Shown here: in pieces, positions 42,863 through 50,945 of the stretch
How the letters are laid out: every line of letters starts with the position of its first letter
How positions within the stretch are numbered: position 1 is the stretch's first letter
Origin: Bin55 sp963664665
Lineage (GTDB): Bacteria; Pseudomonadota; Gammaproteobacteria; Pseudomonadales; Azotimanducaceae
Assembly (NCBI GenBank): GCA_963664665.2
Contig: CAXXMH010000004.1
Coordinates: 124,001 to 188,000 of the forward strand
Length of the DNA: 64,000 nt
Direction: 5' to 3'
Translations under genes and position numbers: made by a program
Notes under the pieces: generated by a model
Database searches by the model: none
Told to the model about the DNA's origin: nothing
The model's input: only the letters and a program-made list of their open reading frames with translations

Positions 42863-43699
42863 TTGAGTGATTCATATGTGGACGTAAATCGAGACGGTTT
42901 CGTTGCGACCCTTACGTTAGTAAATCCGCCCCGCCATACCATAAATGCCGCTGGCGCGGAAGAATTGCTGGTCGCGTTGGAGTCGTTAGATTCGCAATCG
43001 GACATTCGAGTAGTGGTTTTAACAGGCGGCTCAAGTGAGATTTTCGTTCGCCATTACGAAGTCGACGAGTTAGCGACATCGGCTGAACGTCAGATTCGTG
43101 ACGGAGGCGCACCTCAAACTCGATCCAAAGGCGTGAGCCACGCTGGACGTCCTCGTGGCCTCAGAGGCGCGATGGATTTGCTCGAGTCGATGGATGCAAT
43201 CACGATCGCAGCTATAAACGGCATGGCCACGGGCGGCGGACTCGAACTCGCATTAGCTTGTGATTTCCGACTTGCTCGAGCAGGAGACTTTCGACTGGGT
43301 TTGCCCGAGACCGGTGTGGGTATCCTGCCGGGCGGTGGAGGTACGCAGAGATTCGCACGCTTGCTTGGCGTCGCGAAGGCGCTCGACTTGATTCTCCATG
43401 GGACTGTATTCACACCAGATATCGCGCATGAGCTTGGGATCGTGAGCCGCGTTTTTTCGAATAATCTATCGACTTACAGGGAAGAAGCCTCGACCTTCGC
43501 GCAAACCCTTGCGAAACGTGCGCCAAAGGCGTTAGCGAATTCGAAGCGAGCCATTCGTGAAGGCGTCGATCTCCCATTGAAGGAAGGTCTGCGCCGTGAA
43601 GCCGAGTTATTCGGTGAACTAATGCGAACCGAAGACGCCGCCAAAGCACTTCGCGCAGCGTTTGAGGGGAAACCAATCCCAGAATTCGAAGGGCGTTAG
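42863..43699 (+). CDS. Enoyl-CoA hydratase/isomerase (crotonase) family protein
   Basis: A 278-residue crotonase from a TTG start two bases after the ligase stop. The oxyanion-hole segment is NGMATGGGLELALACDFRL and the second catalytic Glu lies in GLPETGVGILPGGGGTQR. Both residues needed for hydratase activity seem present. The lack of a fused dehydrogenase makes it a stand-alone enzyme. Context points to CoA-linked degradation of branched or short acids. Confidence 0.9.
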   Translation: MSDSYVDVNRDGFVATLTLVNPPRHTINAAGAEELLVALESLDSQSDIRVVVLTGGSSEIFVRHYEVDELATSAERQIRDGGAPQTRSKGVSHAGRPRGLRGAMDLLESMDAITIAAINGMATGGGLELALACDFRLARAGDFRLGLPETGVGILPGGGGTQRFARLLGVAKALDLILHGTVFTPDIAHELGIVSRVFSNNLSTYREEASTFAQTLAKRAPKALANSKRAIREGVDLPLKEGLRREAELFGELMRTEDAAKALRAAFEGKPIPEFEGR

Positions 43700-43730
43700 G
43701 TTTGGTGGTGCAGGATCACGTAGCGAGAGC

Positions 43731-44225
43731 ATGAAGGATCGATTGAAGGTTGGAATCGAAGTCGGAGGTCGGTTGTGCTTGCGCCGATTTCTCTTAATTA
43801 CATTCATACTCATAGCATTCGTTTCGACCTCGCGAGAAAGCAGTTATCCACTTGACAATGGGCAGACGATAGATTTCGATGCCGTTGTCGGACAGTGGGT
43901 CATCATTGCGTATTGGGCGAGTTGGTGCGGACCATGTCGCGAAGAAATACGGCTTTTGAATGAGATTCACAGTGAACGGACCAAACTCAATGTGATCGTG
44001 CTAGGTATGAATTTCGACGGTGTACAGGGAGAGGAATTGGCTTCGCAGAAAGCCTGGTTCGGCGCTGAATTCCCCGACTTACTTACCGATCCACGAGCGC
44101 GATGGGATGAATCCCGGCCAGACTTCATCCCCCGAACCTTAGTAGTCGACACCGAGGGAGAATTGAGCGCCGTCATAGTAGGTTCTACAACACGTAGAGA
44201 GATTCTTGGGAAGATCGCTAATTAG
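43731..44225 (+). CDS. TlpA-like membrane-anchored thioredoxin-fold protein
   Basis: From the ATG at 43731 the protein has 164 residues: a basic start, an uncleaved-looking hydrophobic anchor (residues 20-31, FLLITFILIAFV) and a thioredoxin fold with WCGPC at Cys66/Cys69. The insertion and FGAEFPDLLTDP region fit TlpA/ResA-type periplasmic reductases. The frame is open to an earlier ATG at 43662, but that would overlap the crotonase and precede the signal. Ten bases before a PhyH-like gene. Confidence 0.82.
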   Translation: MKDRLKVGIEVGGRLCLRRFLLITFILIAFVSTSRESSYPLDNGQTIDFDAVVGQWVIIAYWASWCGPCREEIRLLNEIHSERTKLNVIVLGMNFDGVQGEELASQKAWFGAEFPDLLTDPRARWDESRPDFIPRTLVVDTEGELSAVIVGSTTRREILGKIAN

Positions 44226-44235
44226 CTCGTAGGAA

Positions 44236-45081
44236 ATGACACAGATTCGCCAGTTAACACGAACGCGCTCCGATCAGTTACAGCGAGCACGCCAGCAACT
44301 GTTGAAGGACGGATACTGCCTCGTCGATGGCTTATTACCGGTGGGGTCTATCGAACGACTCCGCGAATGGTCAGATGACTGGTTGGCGCGTACGGAACAT
44401 CCTTCCCACTGGAAATATCAAGGCTCGGACGTCAAAATCAATAGCATCCGAAATCGTTCCAAGCGTTCACCTGACCTGCCGCAGGATGAGGTCGTTGATT
44501 TTCTGATAGAACATCCCATCTCGATCATGTCGGGATTAGGGCTCGGCGACTTTAAAGCTGGTGGCGTGTTTCAGATCATTTCAAAACCACCCGACGCACC
44601 GGCGTTGTATTGGCATCAAGACTGGGCACGGTGGGACGATCCAATCAGTATGTCGCCTTGGCCTCAGCAGGTTTTTCTGAACTGGTACTTGACCGATACG
44701 CATGTCGAAAACGGCTGTATCCGCGTGATTCCTGGCAGCCACTTAAAACGATTTGAACTGCATGACCATCTGGTACAAGCACATGAAGCTGGTGGCTACA
44801 ACATTAAAGAAACGAACGAGTGGATGTTTATTGACCATCCAGATGCCATAGACATCCCTGTAAAGACGGGTCAATTACTGATTGGTGACGCACGTCTCTT
44901 GCACGGGACACATCCAAACCGATCGATGACGCGGCGCACGGTACTCTTAGGATGGTTTTATCGGAAGTTGAATGTTGCGCCGATGGACTGGGATGGCGAA
45001 ATACCACAAGAAATCATTGAACGTGATCCTGAAACGCCGTTTCGCTTCAACCGGGAACCAGGCAAGTATCTGCGTCAATAA
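44236..45081 (+). CDS. Phytanoyl-CoA dioxygenase (PhyH) family protein
   Basis: A 281-residue Fe(II)/2-oxoglutarate oxygenase-like protein. The HxD motif is in YWHQDWARWDD (His about 132, Asp about 134), the distal His in LLHGTHPNRS, and the Arg in MTRRTVLLGW is the likely co-substrate anchor. Its N-terminal KDGYCLVDGLLP is typical of PhyH. It follows a TlpA-like gene by ten bases and precedes another PhyH-like gene by 35 bp. Substrate unknown. Confidence 0.88.
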   Translation: MTQIRQLTRTRSDQLQRARQQLLKDGYCLVDGLLPVGSIERLREWSDDWLARTEHPSHWKYQGSDVKINSIRNRSKRSPDLPQDEVVDFLIEHPISIMSGLGLGDFKAGGVFQIISKPPDAPALYWHQDWARWDDPISMSPWPQQVFLNWYLTDTHVENGCIRVIPGSHLKRFELHDHLVQAHEAGGYNIKETNEWMFIDHPDAIDIPVKTGQLLIGDARLLHGTHPNRSMTRRTVLLGWFYRKLNVAPMDWDGEIPQEIIERDPETPFRFNREPGKYLRQ

Positions 45082-45116
45082 CGTGAGCATCGGATCACTT
45101 TCTGAGGAAACGACTC

Positions 45117-46151
45117 ATGAATGATTCAATCGAATCTTCGACCGCGAGTGTCAGCTCAGACTACAACGTCGGTCATCCAACCACCAAGCCAATTGCGGAA
45201 GATATCGAGTTTCTACCAAGCACGATCGCTACAGAAGCAGTTGGATCGAGTCAATCCAGCAAGTTAGAGCCGAATGACGTTGAGTTCTTCAAGATACACG
45301 GGTATCTGATAAAGCGAGGACTCCTTTCGGAGCAAACAGATGCATTTCAACGGGCGATAGATCAATTTTGGCTAAGTGTGCCCAATCATGGTTTGCGGCA
45401 AAACGATCCTGGATCTTGGCTCGACAACCCGCAGTCGCATTGGCGACAAGAAGACCACATTCGTGTCGGTTCCTTGTTAGGCACCAACTGGAAAATGCGC
45501 TCACGAGGCGAGAATGGAATAGGCACGGAGAGCTTTCTTGTTGACCAACTAGCGAACCATCCGAAGATGCTTAGGTTAGCGAGTGAATTTCTTGGCGCAA
45601 CGATAAAGCGGGTGCAACGAGTGCGAGGGATTTACGGTGTATTTCCAATCGCTAGTCGAAGTCACGACCGAATGTATCCACATGGTGATTACATGGCTTC
45701 GCAACTCTCGGCGATGGTTCTGATATGTGATGTACCTCCGCGTTGCGGCGGCTTCACGGTATGGCCTGGTTCACATCGACGTATGCATTTGAGCTGGGAT
45801 CGTGTTAGCGGAAGCACGATCTCTGGCGAACGCGTTGAGATGTACCCTCGCGAGCGGGATCATCTCCTGCGGGAAACTGCACCCGTTGAGTTTACAGGTT
45901 CAGCAGGTGACGTAATCTGGTGGCACCCGCGGCTCATTCACTCAGCAGGCGTGAACTACTCGGCGGAAACGGACACACCGATGGTTCGAATTCTCACACC
46001 CATTGACTATCAACGGGCGGGAGAAACTTACGTGGATGACCTGGAATACGGTCCGGGACCTAAATATCAGTGGTGGGTTGATACACGTAATGTTGTTGAA
46101 GATGTCCCCTCTACCCCGGAAAATCTCTGGCGAGGATGGGGATTTAGCTAG
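45117..46151 (+). CDS. PhyH-like oxygenase, larger variant
   Basis: A 344-residue protein related to the preceding one but with an extra N-terminal region of about 55 Ser/Thr-rich residues. The core begins FFKIHGYLIKRGLLS. The candidate iron ligands are HGD in YPHGDYMAS and His in HPRLIHSAGVN; MVRILTP supplies an Arg. The segment CGGFTVWPGSHRRMH matches the PhyH pattern. The order suggests a tandem duplication followed by divergence from the upstream gene, but the two are not close copies. It is followed by a 436-bp gap. Confidence 0.8.
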   Translation: MNDSIESSTASVSSDYNVGHPTTKPIAEDIEFLPSTIATEAVGSSQSSKLEPNDVEFFKIHGYLIKRGLLSEQTDAFQRAIDQFWLSVPNHGLRQNDPGSWLDNPQSHWRQEDHIRVGSLLGTNWKMRSRGENGIGTESFLVDQLANHPKMLRLASEFLGATIKRVQRVRGIYGVFPIASRSHDRMYPHGDYMASQLSAMVLICDVPPRCGGFTVWPGSHRRMHLSWDRVSGSTISGERVEMYPRERDHLLRETAPVEFTGSAGDVIWWHPRLIHSAGVNYSAETDTPMVRILTPIDYQRAGETYVDDLEYGPGPKYQWWVDTRNVVEDVPSTPENLWRGWGFS

Positions 46152-46587
46152 GAGGTTGATACCATCGGTATGAGAAATGAGGTGTTTTTTCGAAGTCGTT
46201 GACACGACGGCGTTGTTCAAGAATCGGTACCGGATTCTCGACGGTTAGCCTTACTACCGATAGCCTCTAAGCGACCTATACATTCATGGAGGAACGTTCG
46301 TTCTCAACCGTTTGGGTTCAAGGCTAAACGATGTGCGCAATCTTGTGAATTACCCGCAATAGCGCAAAGGGTGTGACTCATTGGATTGACCGTGTTGACC
46401 GTACATCGGTTTGTGAACTCAATCTCTACGACATTGGATCGTAGAAGAGCATTGAAATTGGCATATTTCTATGTGTCGAGTGGACAAATCTTTACCTTCT
46501 AAAATACCGAAAGACTCGTTCGCTTTTGCGCATGTGAAACCCGTGTGCACTTGCGCGTCTAAAACGCATTACTACCAATAGCACTTT
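46152..46587. other. 436-bp intergenic region with no gene recognised
   Basis: No conserved coding frame, tRNA or clear riboswitch was found. The one structured item is a direct tandem repeat, TTGACCGTG then TTGACCGTA (46386-46403), which might be a repeated operator half-site. The end of the region carries the promoter and leader of the response-regulator gene. Confidence 0.4.
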
Positions 46588-47772
46588 ATGGCCGAAGACG
46601 AAGAAGCAGTCACTGCCGATCCTCACACGATATTAGTCGTTGACGACGAACCTGACCTAGAAGCGCTTGTGCGCCAGCGCATGCGACGCGAGATTCGTCG
46701 CGGTGTATATCAGTTTGAGTTCGCTGGTAACGGCGAAGAAGCGCTAGAGGTTTTGAAGCGTAATGACGCTATCGATATCGTCCTAACAGACATCAACATG
46801 CCTCGCATGGACGGTTTAGAGTTGCTGTCCCGCGTGGGCAAATTGGACCAAGAGTTGCGTTCTGTTGTGGTGTCTGCATACGGCGACATGAAGAACATCC
46901 GCCAAGCTATGAATCTGGGTGCGTTTGATTTCGTTGTAAAGCCCGTTGACTTTAACGATCTGCGGGTGACGATCGACAGAACGATTAAGAATTTGATGTC
47001 CTGGCGTGAAGCAATGGATGCACGCAATCGGCTGGTTTCGATCGAAAACGAGCTCGGTGTAGCCAAGTCCATGCAGCAAAGCATCCTACCAACGAGTTTT
47101 GTTTCCGCAGAAAACCATCGCCTGTATGCCAATATGGTTGCGGCACGTGAGGTAGGTGGCGATTTCTATGACTTTTATGTTCTTCCAGACGGTCGAATCG
47201 GTTTAGCTATCGCCGACGTATCAGGAAAAGGTGTTCCCGCCGCGTTATTCATGATGGTCAGTCGCACGTTGCTTAAAAGCGCAGCTGCTCAGGGATCAGA
47301 CCCGGCGGACGTGATTAGAACCGTCAACGATATTTTGTGCGCAGATAACGATTCGATGATGTTCGTGACAATGATCTATGCCATTTACGATCCCAACACG
47401 CACATGCTGAGTTACTGCAATGGGGGACACAATCCGATGATGGTTGTACATCGAGATGGTAGTTCAGAATTATCTGACCCACACGACGGCGTTGCCCTAG
47501 GAGTGGCGAGTGATTATCAGTACACGAGTCACCAAATGGAACTTCAGGTTGGAGATACGTTAGTTTTCTATACAGACGGTGTTAATGAGGCAGAAAACAG
47601 AAACGAGGAGTTATTCGGTATGGAGCGCTTTAGCGACATATTCGAGCGTGGCTATAGCGATGCACGGGCAGCTAGTGAAGCAGTTTTCGACGGCGTTCAT
47701 TCATTCGTTGGCGATCATCTACAGTCCGATGACATTACGTGTCTGACACTTTGTGTGGGTCCTAGCAACTAA
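46588..47772 (+). CDS. Response regulator with PP2C-type (RsbU/SpoIIE) phosphatase output
   Basis: Residues 14-130 are a receiver domain: acidic pocket VVDDEPD, phospho-acceptor Asp68 in VLTDINMPRMDG, and the conserved Lys in VVKPVDF. A coiled linker (about 135-165) leads to a PPM phosphatase domain with REVGGDFYDFY and ADVSGKGVPAAL. Such proteins dephosphorylate STAS anti-anti-sigma factors once activated by a histidine kinase. A STAS gene lies 1 kb downstream at 48806-49159, the likely substrate. No RsbW-like kinase or sensor kinase is in the window. Confidence 0.93.
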   Translation: MAEDEEAVTADPHTILVVDDEPDLEALVRQRMRREIRRGVYQFEFAGNGEEALEVLKRNDAIDIVLTDINMPRMDGLELLSRVGKLDQELRSVVVSAYGDMKNIRQAMNLGAFDFVVKPVDFNDLRVTIDRTIKNLMSWREAMDARNRLVSIENELGVAKSMQQSILPTSFVSAENHRLYANMVAAREVGGDFYDFYVLPDGRIGLAIADVSGKGVPAALFMMVSRTLLKSAAAQGSDPADVIRTVNDILCADNDSMMFVTMIYAIYDPNTHMLSYCNGGHNPMMVVHRDGSSELSDPHDGVALGVASDYQYTSHQMELQVGDTLVFYTDGVNEAENRNEELFGMERFSDIFERGYSDARAASEAVFDGVHSFVGDHLQSDDITCLTLCVGPSN

Positions 47773-47842
47773 TCACTCACCATCGAACGCACTCCAAACG
47801 TATCGAAGTTCTTCGGATAGCGACGTTAAGTACTTAGGTGGG

Positions 47843-47859
47843 TACGGTGACATACCGTA
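47843..47859 (+). terminator. Hairpin after the response-regulator gene
   Basis: TACGGT (47843-47848) pairs with ACCGTA (47854-47859) around a 5-nt loop, between the phosphatase gene and the SDR-like gene. No T-run follows, so its role as terminator is doubtful. Confidence 0.25.
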
Positions 47860-47911
47860 GCTGTGCCGTAAACGCACACAGTCCATTCAAAACAACCAGG
47901 AAAACAAACGC

Positions 47912-48673
47912 ATGAAACCAGTTTGTCTCGTGATAGGTTCGGGTGCAGGTATTGGTGGCACGGTTGGTAAGCGATTCGCTCGGGAGGGTTATCACGCTGT
48001 ATTGTGTCGACGTAGCGATGTAGCCGGACTTGAGAAACTCGTCGGTGAGATCACTAGCGTCGGCGGAAGCGCGACTGGCTTCATCATGAACGCTGTTGGT
48101 GAAGACACGATCGAATCGCGCGTATCCGCTGTTGAGGCCGACATCGGTCCCATTGAGGTGGCGATCTACAACTTAGGTGCACAGATCGGTAATCGATCTC
48201 TTGATGAAACGGACAAGAGAGCCTTCGAAATGGGATGGCGACTCGGAGCCTTCGGCTTGTTTCGACTTGCACAGTCGGTTGCACCAAGGATGGTCGACCG
48301 AGGTCGGGGTACGATCATCGTTACTTCAGCGACTGCAGCGGTGCGTGGAAATGCGGGACAACACTCCCACGCTGCTGCCATGGGCGGACGTCGAATGTTG
48401 TGTCAAACGCTAAATGCTGAACTCTCGCCGAAGGGCATTCATATTGCTCACGTTGTCGTAGACGGAGCGGTGGACGCTCCTGATACGCTTGGAAAAATGC
48501 TAGGGCCGGAACGCTACCGTCAATTGAGAGAAACGAAAGGAGCCGCTGATGGGCTCATGTTGCCGGAAAAGATCGCGGATACGTACTGGCACCTGGCCAA
48601 CCAGCACAGATCGGTATGGACCCACGAAATGGATCTCCGGTCGTGGTCTGACCTTCCGTGGTGGAACCACTGA
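47912..48673 (+). CDS. Short-chain dehydrogenase/reductase-fold protein lacking the catalytic Tyr/Lys
   Basis: A 253-residue Rossmann protein starting CLVIGSGAGIGGTVGKRFA, with the NLGAQIG segment and TSATAAVRG typical of SDRs. Where active SDRs have Y-x-x-x-K, this protein reads GQHSHAAAMGGRRM, so Tyr and Lys are replaced. Relatives with Phe-A-S-A-K at this site are common and share the VVVDGAVD ending. It may bind a nucleotide without the classical reaction. It stands between a phosphatase and a convergent STAS gene; no functional link is evident. Confidence 0.82.
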   Translation: MKPVCLVIGSGAGIGGTVGKRFAREGYHAVLCRRSDVAGLEKLVGEITSVGGSATGFIMNAVGEDTIESRVSAVEADIGPIEVAIYNLGAQIGNRSLDETDKRAFEMGWRLGAFGLFRLAQSVAPRMVDRGRGTIIVTSATAAVRGNAGQHSHAAAMGGRRMLCQTLNAELSPKGIHIAHVVVDGAVDAPDTLGKMLGPERYRQLRETKGAADGLMLPEKIADTYWHLANQHRSVWTHEMDLRSWSDLPWWNH

Positions 48674-48805
48674 ACGTAAGGTGGATCGTCGACAGTAATT
48701 ACGCATGCAAGATCGTCGTAGCGCGATGTCGGGCTAAACGGGCGCACGGCGTCACGAACGGTTAGTTAGCGAGATTACCTCAGCGTTTGGCCAGCGCTCG
48801 AAGTG

Positions 48806-49159
48806 CTAGGAGGCTGTAACCTTTGCTACCGCGTCGGTACGGTTCTCACAGACATCCAAAATACGATCGAAACCTGCGATCTGGAATATCTCGTTAATCG
48901 TAGGCCGTAAGCTACAAATTGCCAGGTTCGCTTTTCGCGACTGTAAACGCTTCGCGGTCATGAGGATGCTGCGAAGACCAGCACTACTCATGTAAGCCAG
49001 ACCTGCCAGATCTAGGACTACAGCGCTAACGGATTCCTCGATAACCTCGTCGAGCGAGCTATCAAAGGACTGCGCATTTGTTCCGTCCACGCGTCCGGAC
49101 ACTGACACAACCAGCGCATCGCCATCGCGATCGCTCTCTAAGTCAAATCCTTGTGAAAT
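48806..49159 (-). CDS. STAS-domain anti-anti-sigma factor, start codon unclear
   Basis: RsbV/SpoIIAA-type proteins bind an anti-sigma kinase when unphosphorylated. The STAS core is complete (ALVVSVSGRVDG then AYMSSAGLRSIL with the phosphorylatable Ser). The first conventional start, GTG at 49108, leaves out the first beta strand. The frame stays open upstream to a TAG at 49199-49201 without ATG, GTG or TTG. An ATT at 49159, nine bases after GGAG, fits best and gives 117 residues. This would be a rare initiation codon, or an error. Likely substrate of the phosphatase at 46588-47772. Confidence 0.75.
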   Translation of the reverse strand: MSQGFDLESDRDGDALVVSVSGRVDGTNAQSFDSSLDEVIEESVSAVVLDLAGLAYMSSAGLRSILMTAKRLQSRKANLAICSLRPTINEIFQIAGFDRILDVCENRTDAVAKVTAS

Positions 49160-49205
49160 GCGAAAGTACTCCGGGATTAAAGCAATAAGGGCGAATTTCT
49201 AGAAA

Positions 49206-49532
49206 TCAAACGAACTGATCAAGAAATGCGGTTAGTTGTTTCTTCGGCAAAACGCCGATTTTGGCGGCTTCCATTTGCCCAGATTTGAACAGCATTAGTG
49301 TAGGAATCCCGCGCACACCGTATTTCGGTGGTGTTTCCGTGTTCTCATCGATGTCCATCTTGTAGATTTTCAATCGATCACTGTATTCGTCCGCGATTTC
49401 ATCGAGAATCGGTGCGATCATTTTGCACGGGCCGCACCATTCTGCCCAATAGTCGACTAATACAGGACTCTCCGATTTGAGGATCTCATCGTCCCACGTG
49501 TCATCGGTAACGTGCCGTATCTTGTCGTTCAT
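49206..49532 (-). CDS. trxA: Thioredoxin 1
   Basis: A 108-residue cytoplasmic thioredoxin with the active site WCGPC at Cys33/Cys36 and the cis-Pro segment GVRGIPTLMLF. It reduces protein disulfides and supports ribonucleotide reductase. Insertion element 3 ends about 40 bp upstream of its start codon, so the native promoter may be displaced. The STAS gene lies just downstream on the same strand. Confidence 0.97.
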   Translation of the reverse strand: MNDKIRHVTDDTWDDEILKSESPVLVDYWAEWCGPCKMIAPILDEIADEYSDRLKIYKMDIDENTETPPKYGVRGIPTLMLFKSGQMEAAKIGVLPKKQLTAFLDQFV

Positions 49533-49585
49533 TGGGTTTGGTTCCGCTCTTGAAATCGAATTTTAGCATTAGCGTTGAGAGTGGA

Positions 49586-50773
49586 CTATAGATTAGGCGA
49601 TCCTAATCTACCGTTCTGCGTGGACGGCTTCCCACTGGATGCCGTTGCTCTTCCTTCTACCCACGCCTCGGTAATCTTCCCACCCGAGCTGAGAGCTCGT
49701 AAACCCTCAAGCAGAATGTTCTTGGACGCGTTGATGTCCCGATCTTCCGAATGACCGCACGCGGTACAGTAGTACCACCTGTCAGCCAGCGTTAGTTTCA
49801 CCTGTGGCAAAGCGCCACAAGCGGAACATCGTTGCGTCGTGTTTTTAGGGTCGACCTTCACCAACACGCCCCCAGCACTTTCAGCCTTGTATGCGAGTTG
49901 TTGGGTGAATTGACCCCAGTTCTGTTCCAGAATGGATCGATTTAGATCGCGCTTGTGTGACCCACCGTGCGCCGTCATGTTCTTAATCTGTAAATCTTCG
50001 ACGACCACGCGTTTACCGTGATGACGAACGATTGACGTGGTGATCGCGTGCAAGTCATTTCGATGACGAATCTTTTGGCGATGATGCGCCTTACGTAGAT
50101 ACATCACTTACTTTCGTCGGCTGTTTGAGCCTCGTTTTGCTCGCGCAAGCTTGCGTTGCAACCGCTTGATTCGGGAGTTGCTTGCCGCGTGTTTCGGAAT
50201 CATCGTGCCGTCCGAAAGCACTGCCCGTTGCTTTACGCCTACATCGATACCAATCGTCGCATCCATGCCCTTGACTTGAGGCTCGACCTCGCAGATTAAC
50301 TGGACGCACACGCCATTCGGGTACTTGACGATCCGAACGAGCTTGACTTGAGCCTTCGTGCAGCGTGCGTCGCGTCGCCACCGAATGCGACCGATCCCCT
50401 TGATCTTGACCACCCCGTAACGATCATTGAACGCAGGTCGGATACCCGTCGCTTCAAACGACCGCATACGCCCGCGCCCGCGAAATCGTGGGAACCCACG
50501 GTGCTTGAAAAATCGCTTGTACGCCTTGTCGAGGCGTATCAACGCTGAACGCTGGCTCTGAAGGTGGTATTTGGCGAACCACTCATCCTGCGCCCTAATG
50601 GTGGTAAGGGATTTATATTGATCGTAGGCCGAGATCGTTCTTCCGGTTTTTCGATAGCAGTCGATCCGCTCCTGCAACGCGCCGTTATAAAGCAGACGTT
50701 GTTGCTCCAGGAACTCGTTTAGACGCATATGCGACGCACGCGAGAGTTGTGCCCTATAGGTGTAAGTCCGCAT
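49586..50773 (-). pseudogene. tnpB: TnpB (OrfB) interrupted by one in-frame TAA
   Basis: A full-length tnpB in a single reading frame except for TAA at 50108-50110 (codon 222). The first part holds the RuvC Asp177 (TIGIDVGVK). The second part holds Glu259 (VVVEDLQIK), Asp346 (DRDINAS) and zinc-ribbon Cys316/319 and 336/339. The break falls in the basic linker between NSRRK and YLRKAHH. Spacing to the following helix matches intact homologues, so only one codon changed. GTG and ATG codons follow the stop immediately, so reinitiation could make a second chain. I call it a recent nonsense pseudogene; a split nuclease is an alternative. Confidence 0.85.
49589..49610 (-). ncRNA. Right-end hairpin of element 3, candidate omega-RNA 3' stem
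   Basis: TAGATTAGG (49589-49597) and CCTAATCTA (49602-49610) form a perfect 9-bp stem with a 4-nt loop, overlapping the last codons of tnpB. Its position matches right-end hairpins of IS605-type elements, from which TnpB guide RNAs derive. Confidence 0.55.
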
Positions 50774-50945
50774 GAATCAAGTTTAAGTAGGTTCGGCTAG
50801 TGAGCAATTCCCCGTTGAGAGTCCCTTTCGACAGATAAGAGATTCCGTAGATGAGGCGCCGCTTCGTCAAGACGAATTAGACAAACGCGAAACGTAGAGA
50901 ACGCATGTTAGTTTTCTCTCCTTTCTAACACTCGTGAATAGCAGA

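Larger units (their letters stand above)
49573..50822 (-). mobile_element. Insertion element 3: IS200/IS605-type element with broken tnpB
   Basis: This segment of about 1.25 kb carries only tnpB and is bracketed by the 10-bp direct repeat CGTTGAGAGT (49573-49582 and 50813-50822). The left end next to the upstream repeat reads GGGGAATTGCTC on the minus strand, like element 2's GGGGAATTATGT. The right end has a perfect 9-bp hairpin. In IS605-type elements the cleavage motifs at both ends can be identical, which could explain the direct repeat. Exact boundaries are uncertain by about 10 bp. Confidence 0.65.

Noticed and set aside
44056..44075. Sequence resembling element 2's end (GTTCGG...AATTCCCC)
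   Set aside because: It encodes the conserved WFGAEFPDLL of the TlpA-like protein and lacks a partner repeat; coincidental.
50100..50112. Frameshift explanation for the broken tnpB of element 3
   Set aside because: Both parts are in the same frame; only one codon is TAA. Selenocysteine or pyrrolysine recoding is also excluded because the codon is neither TGA nor TAG.
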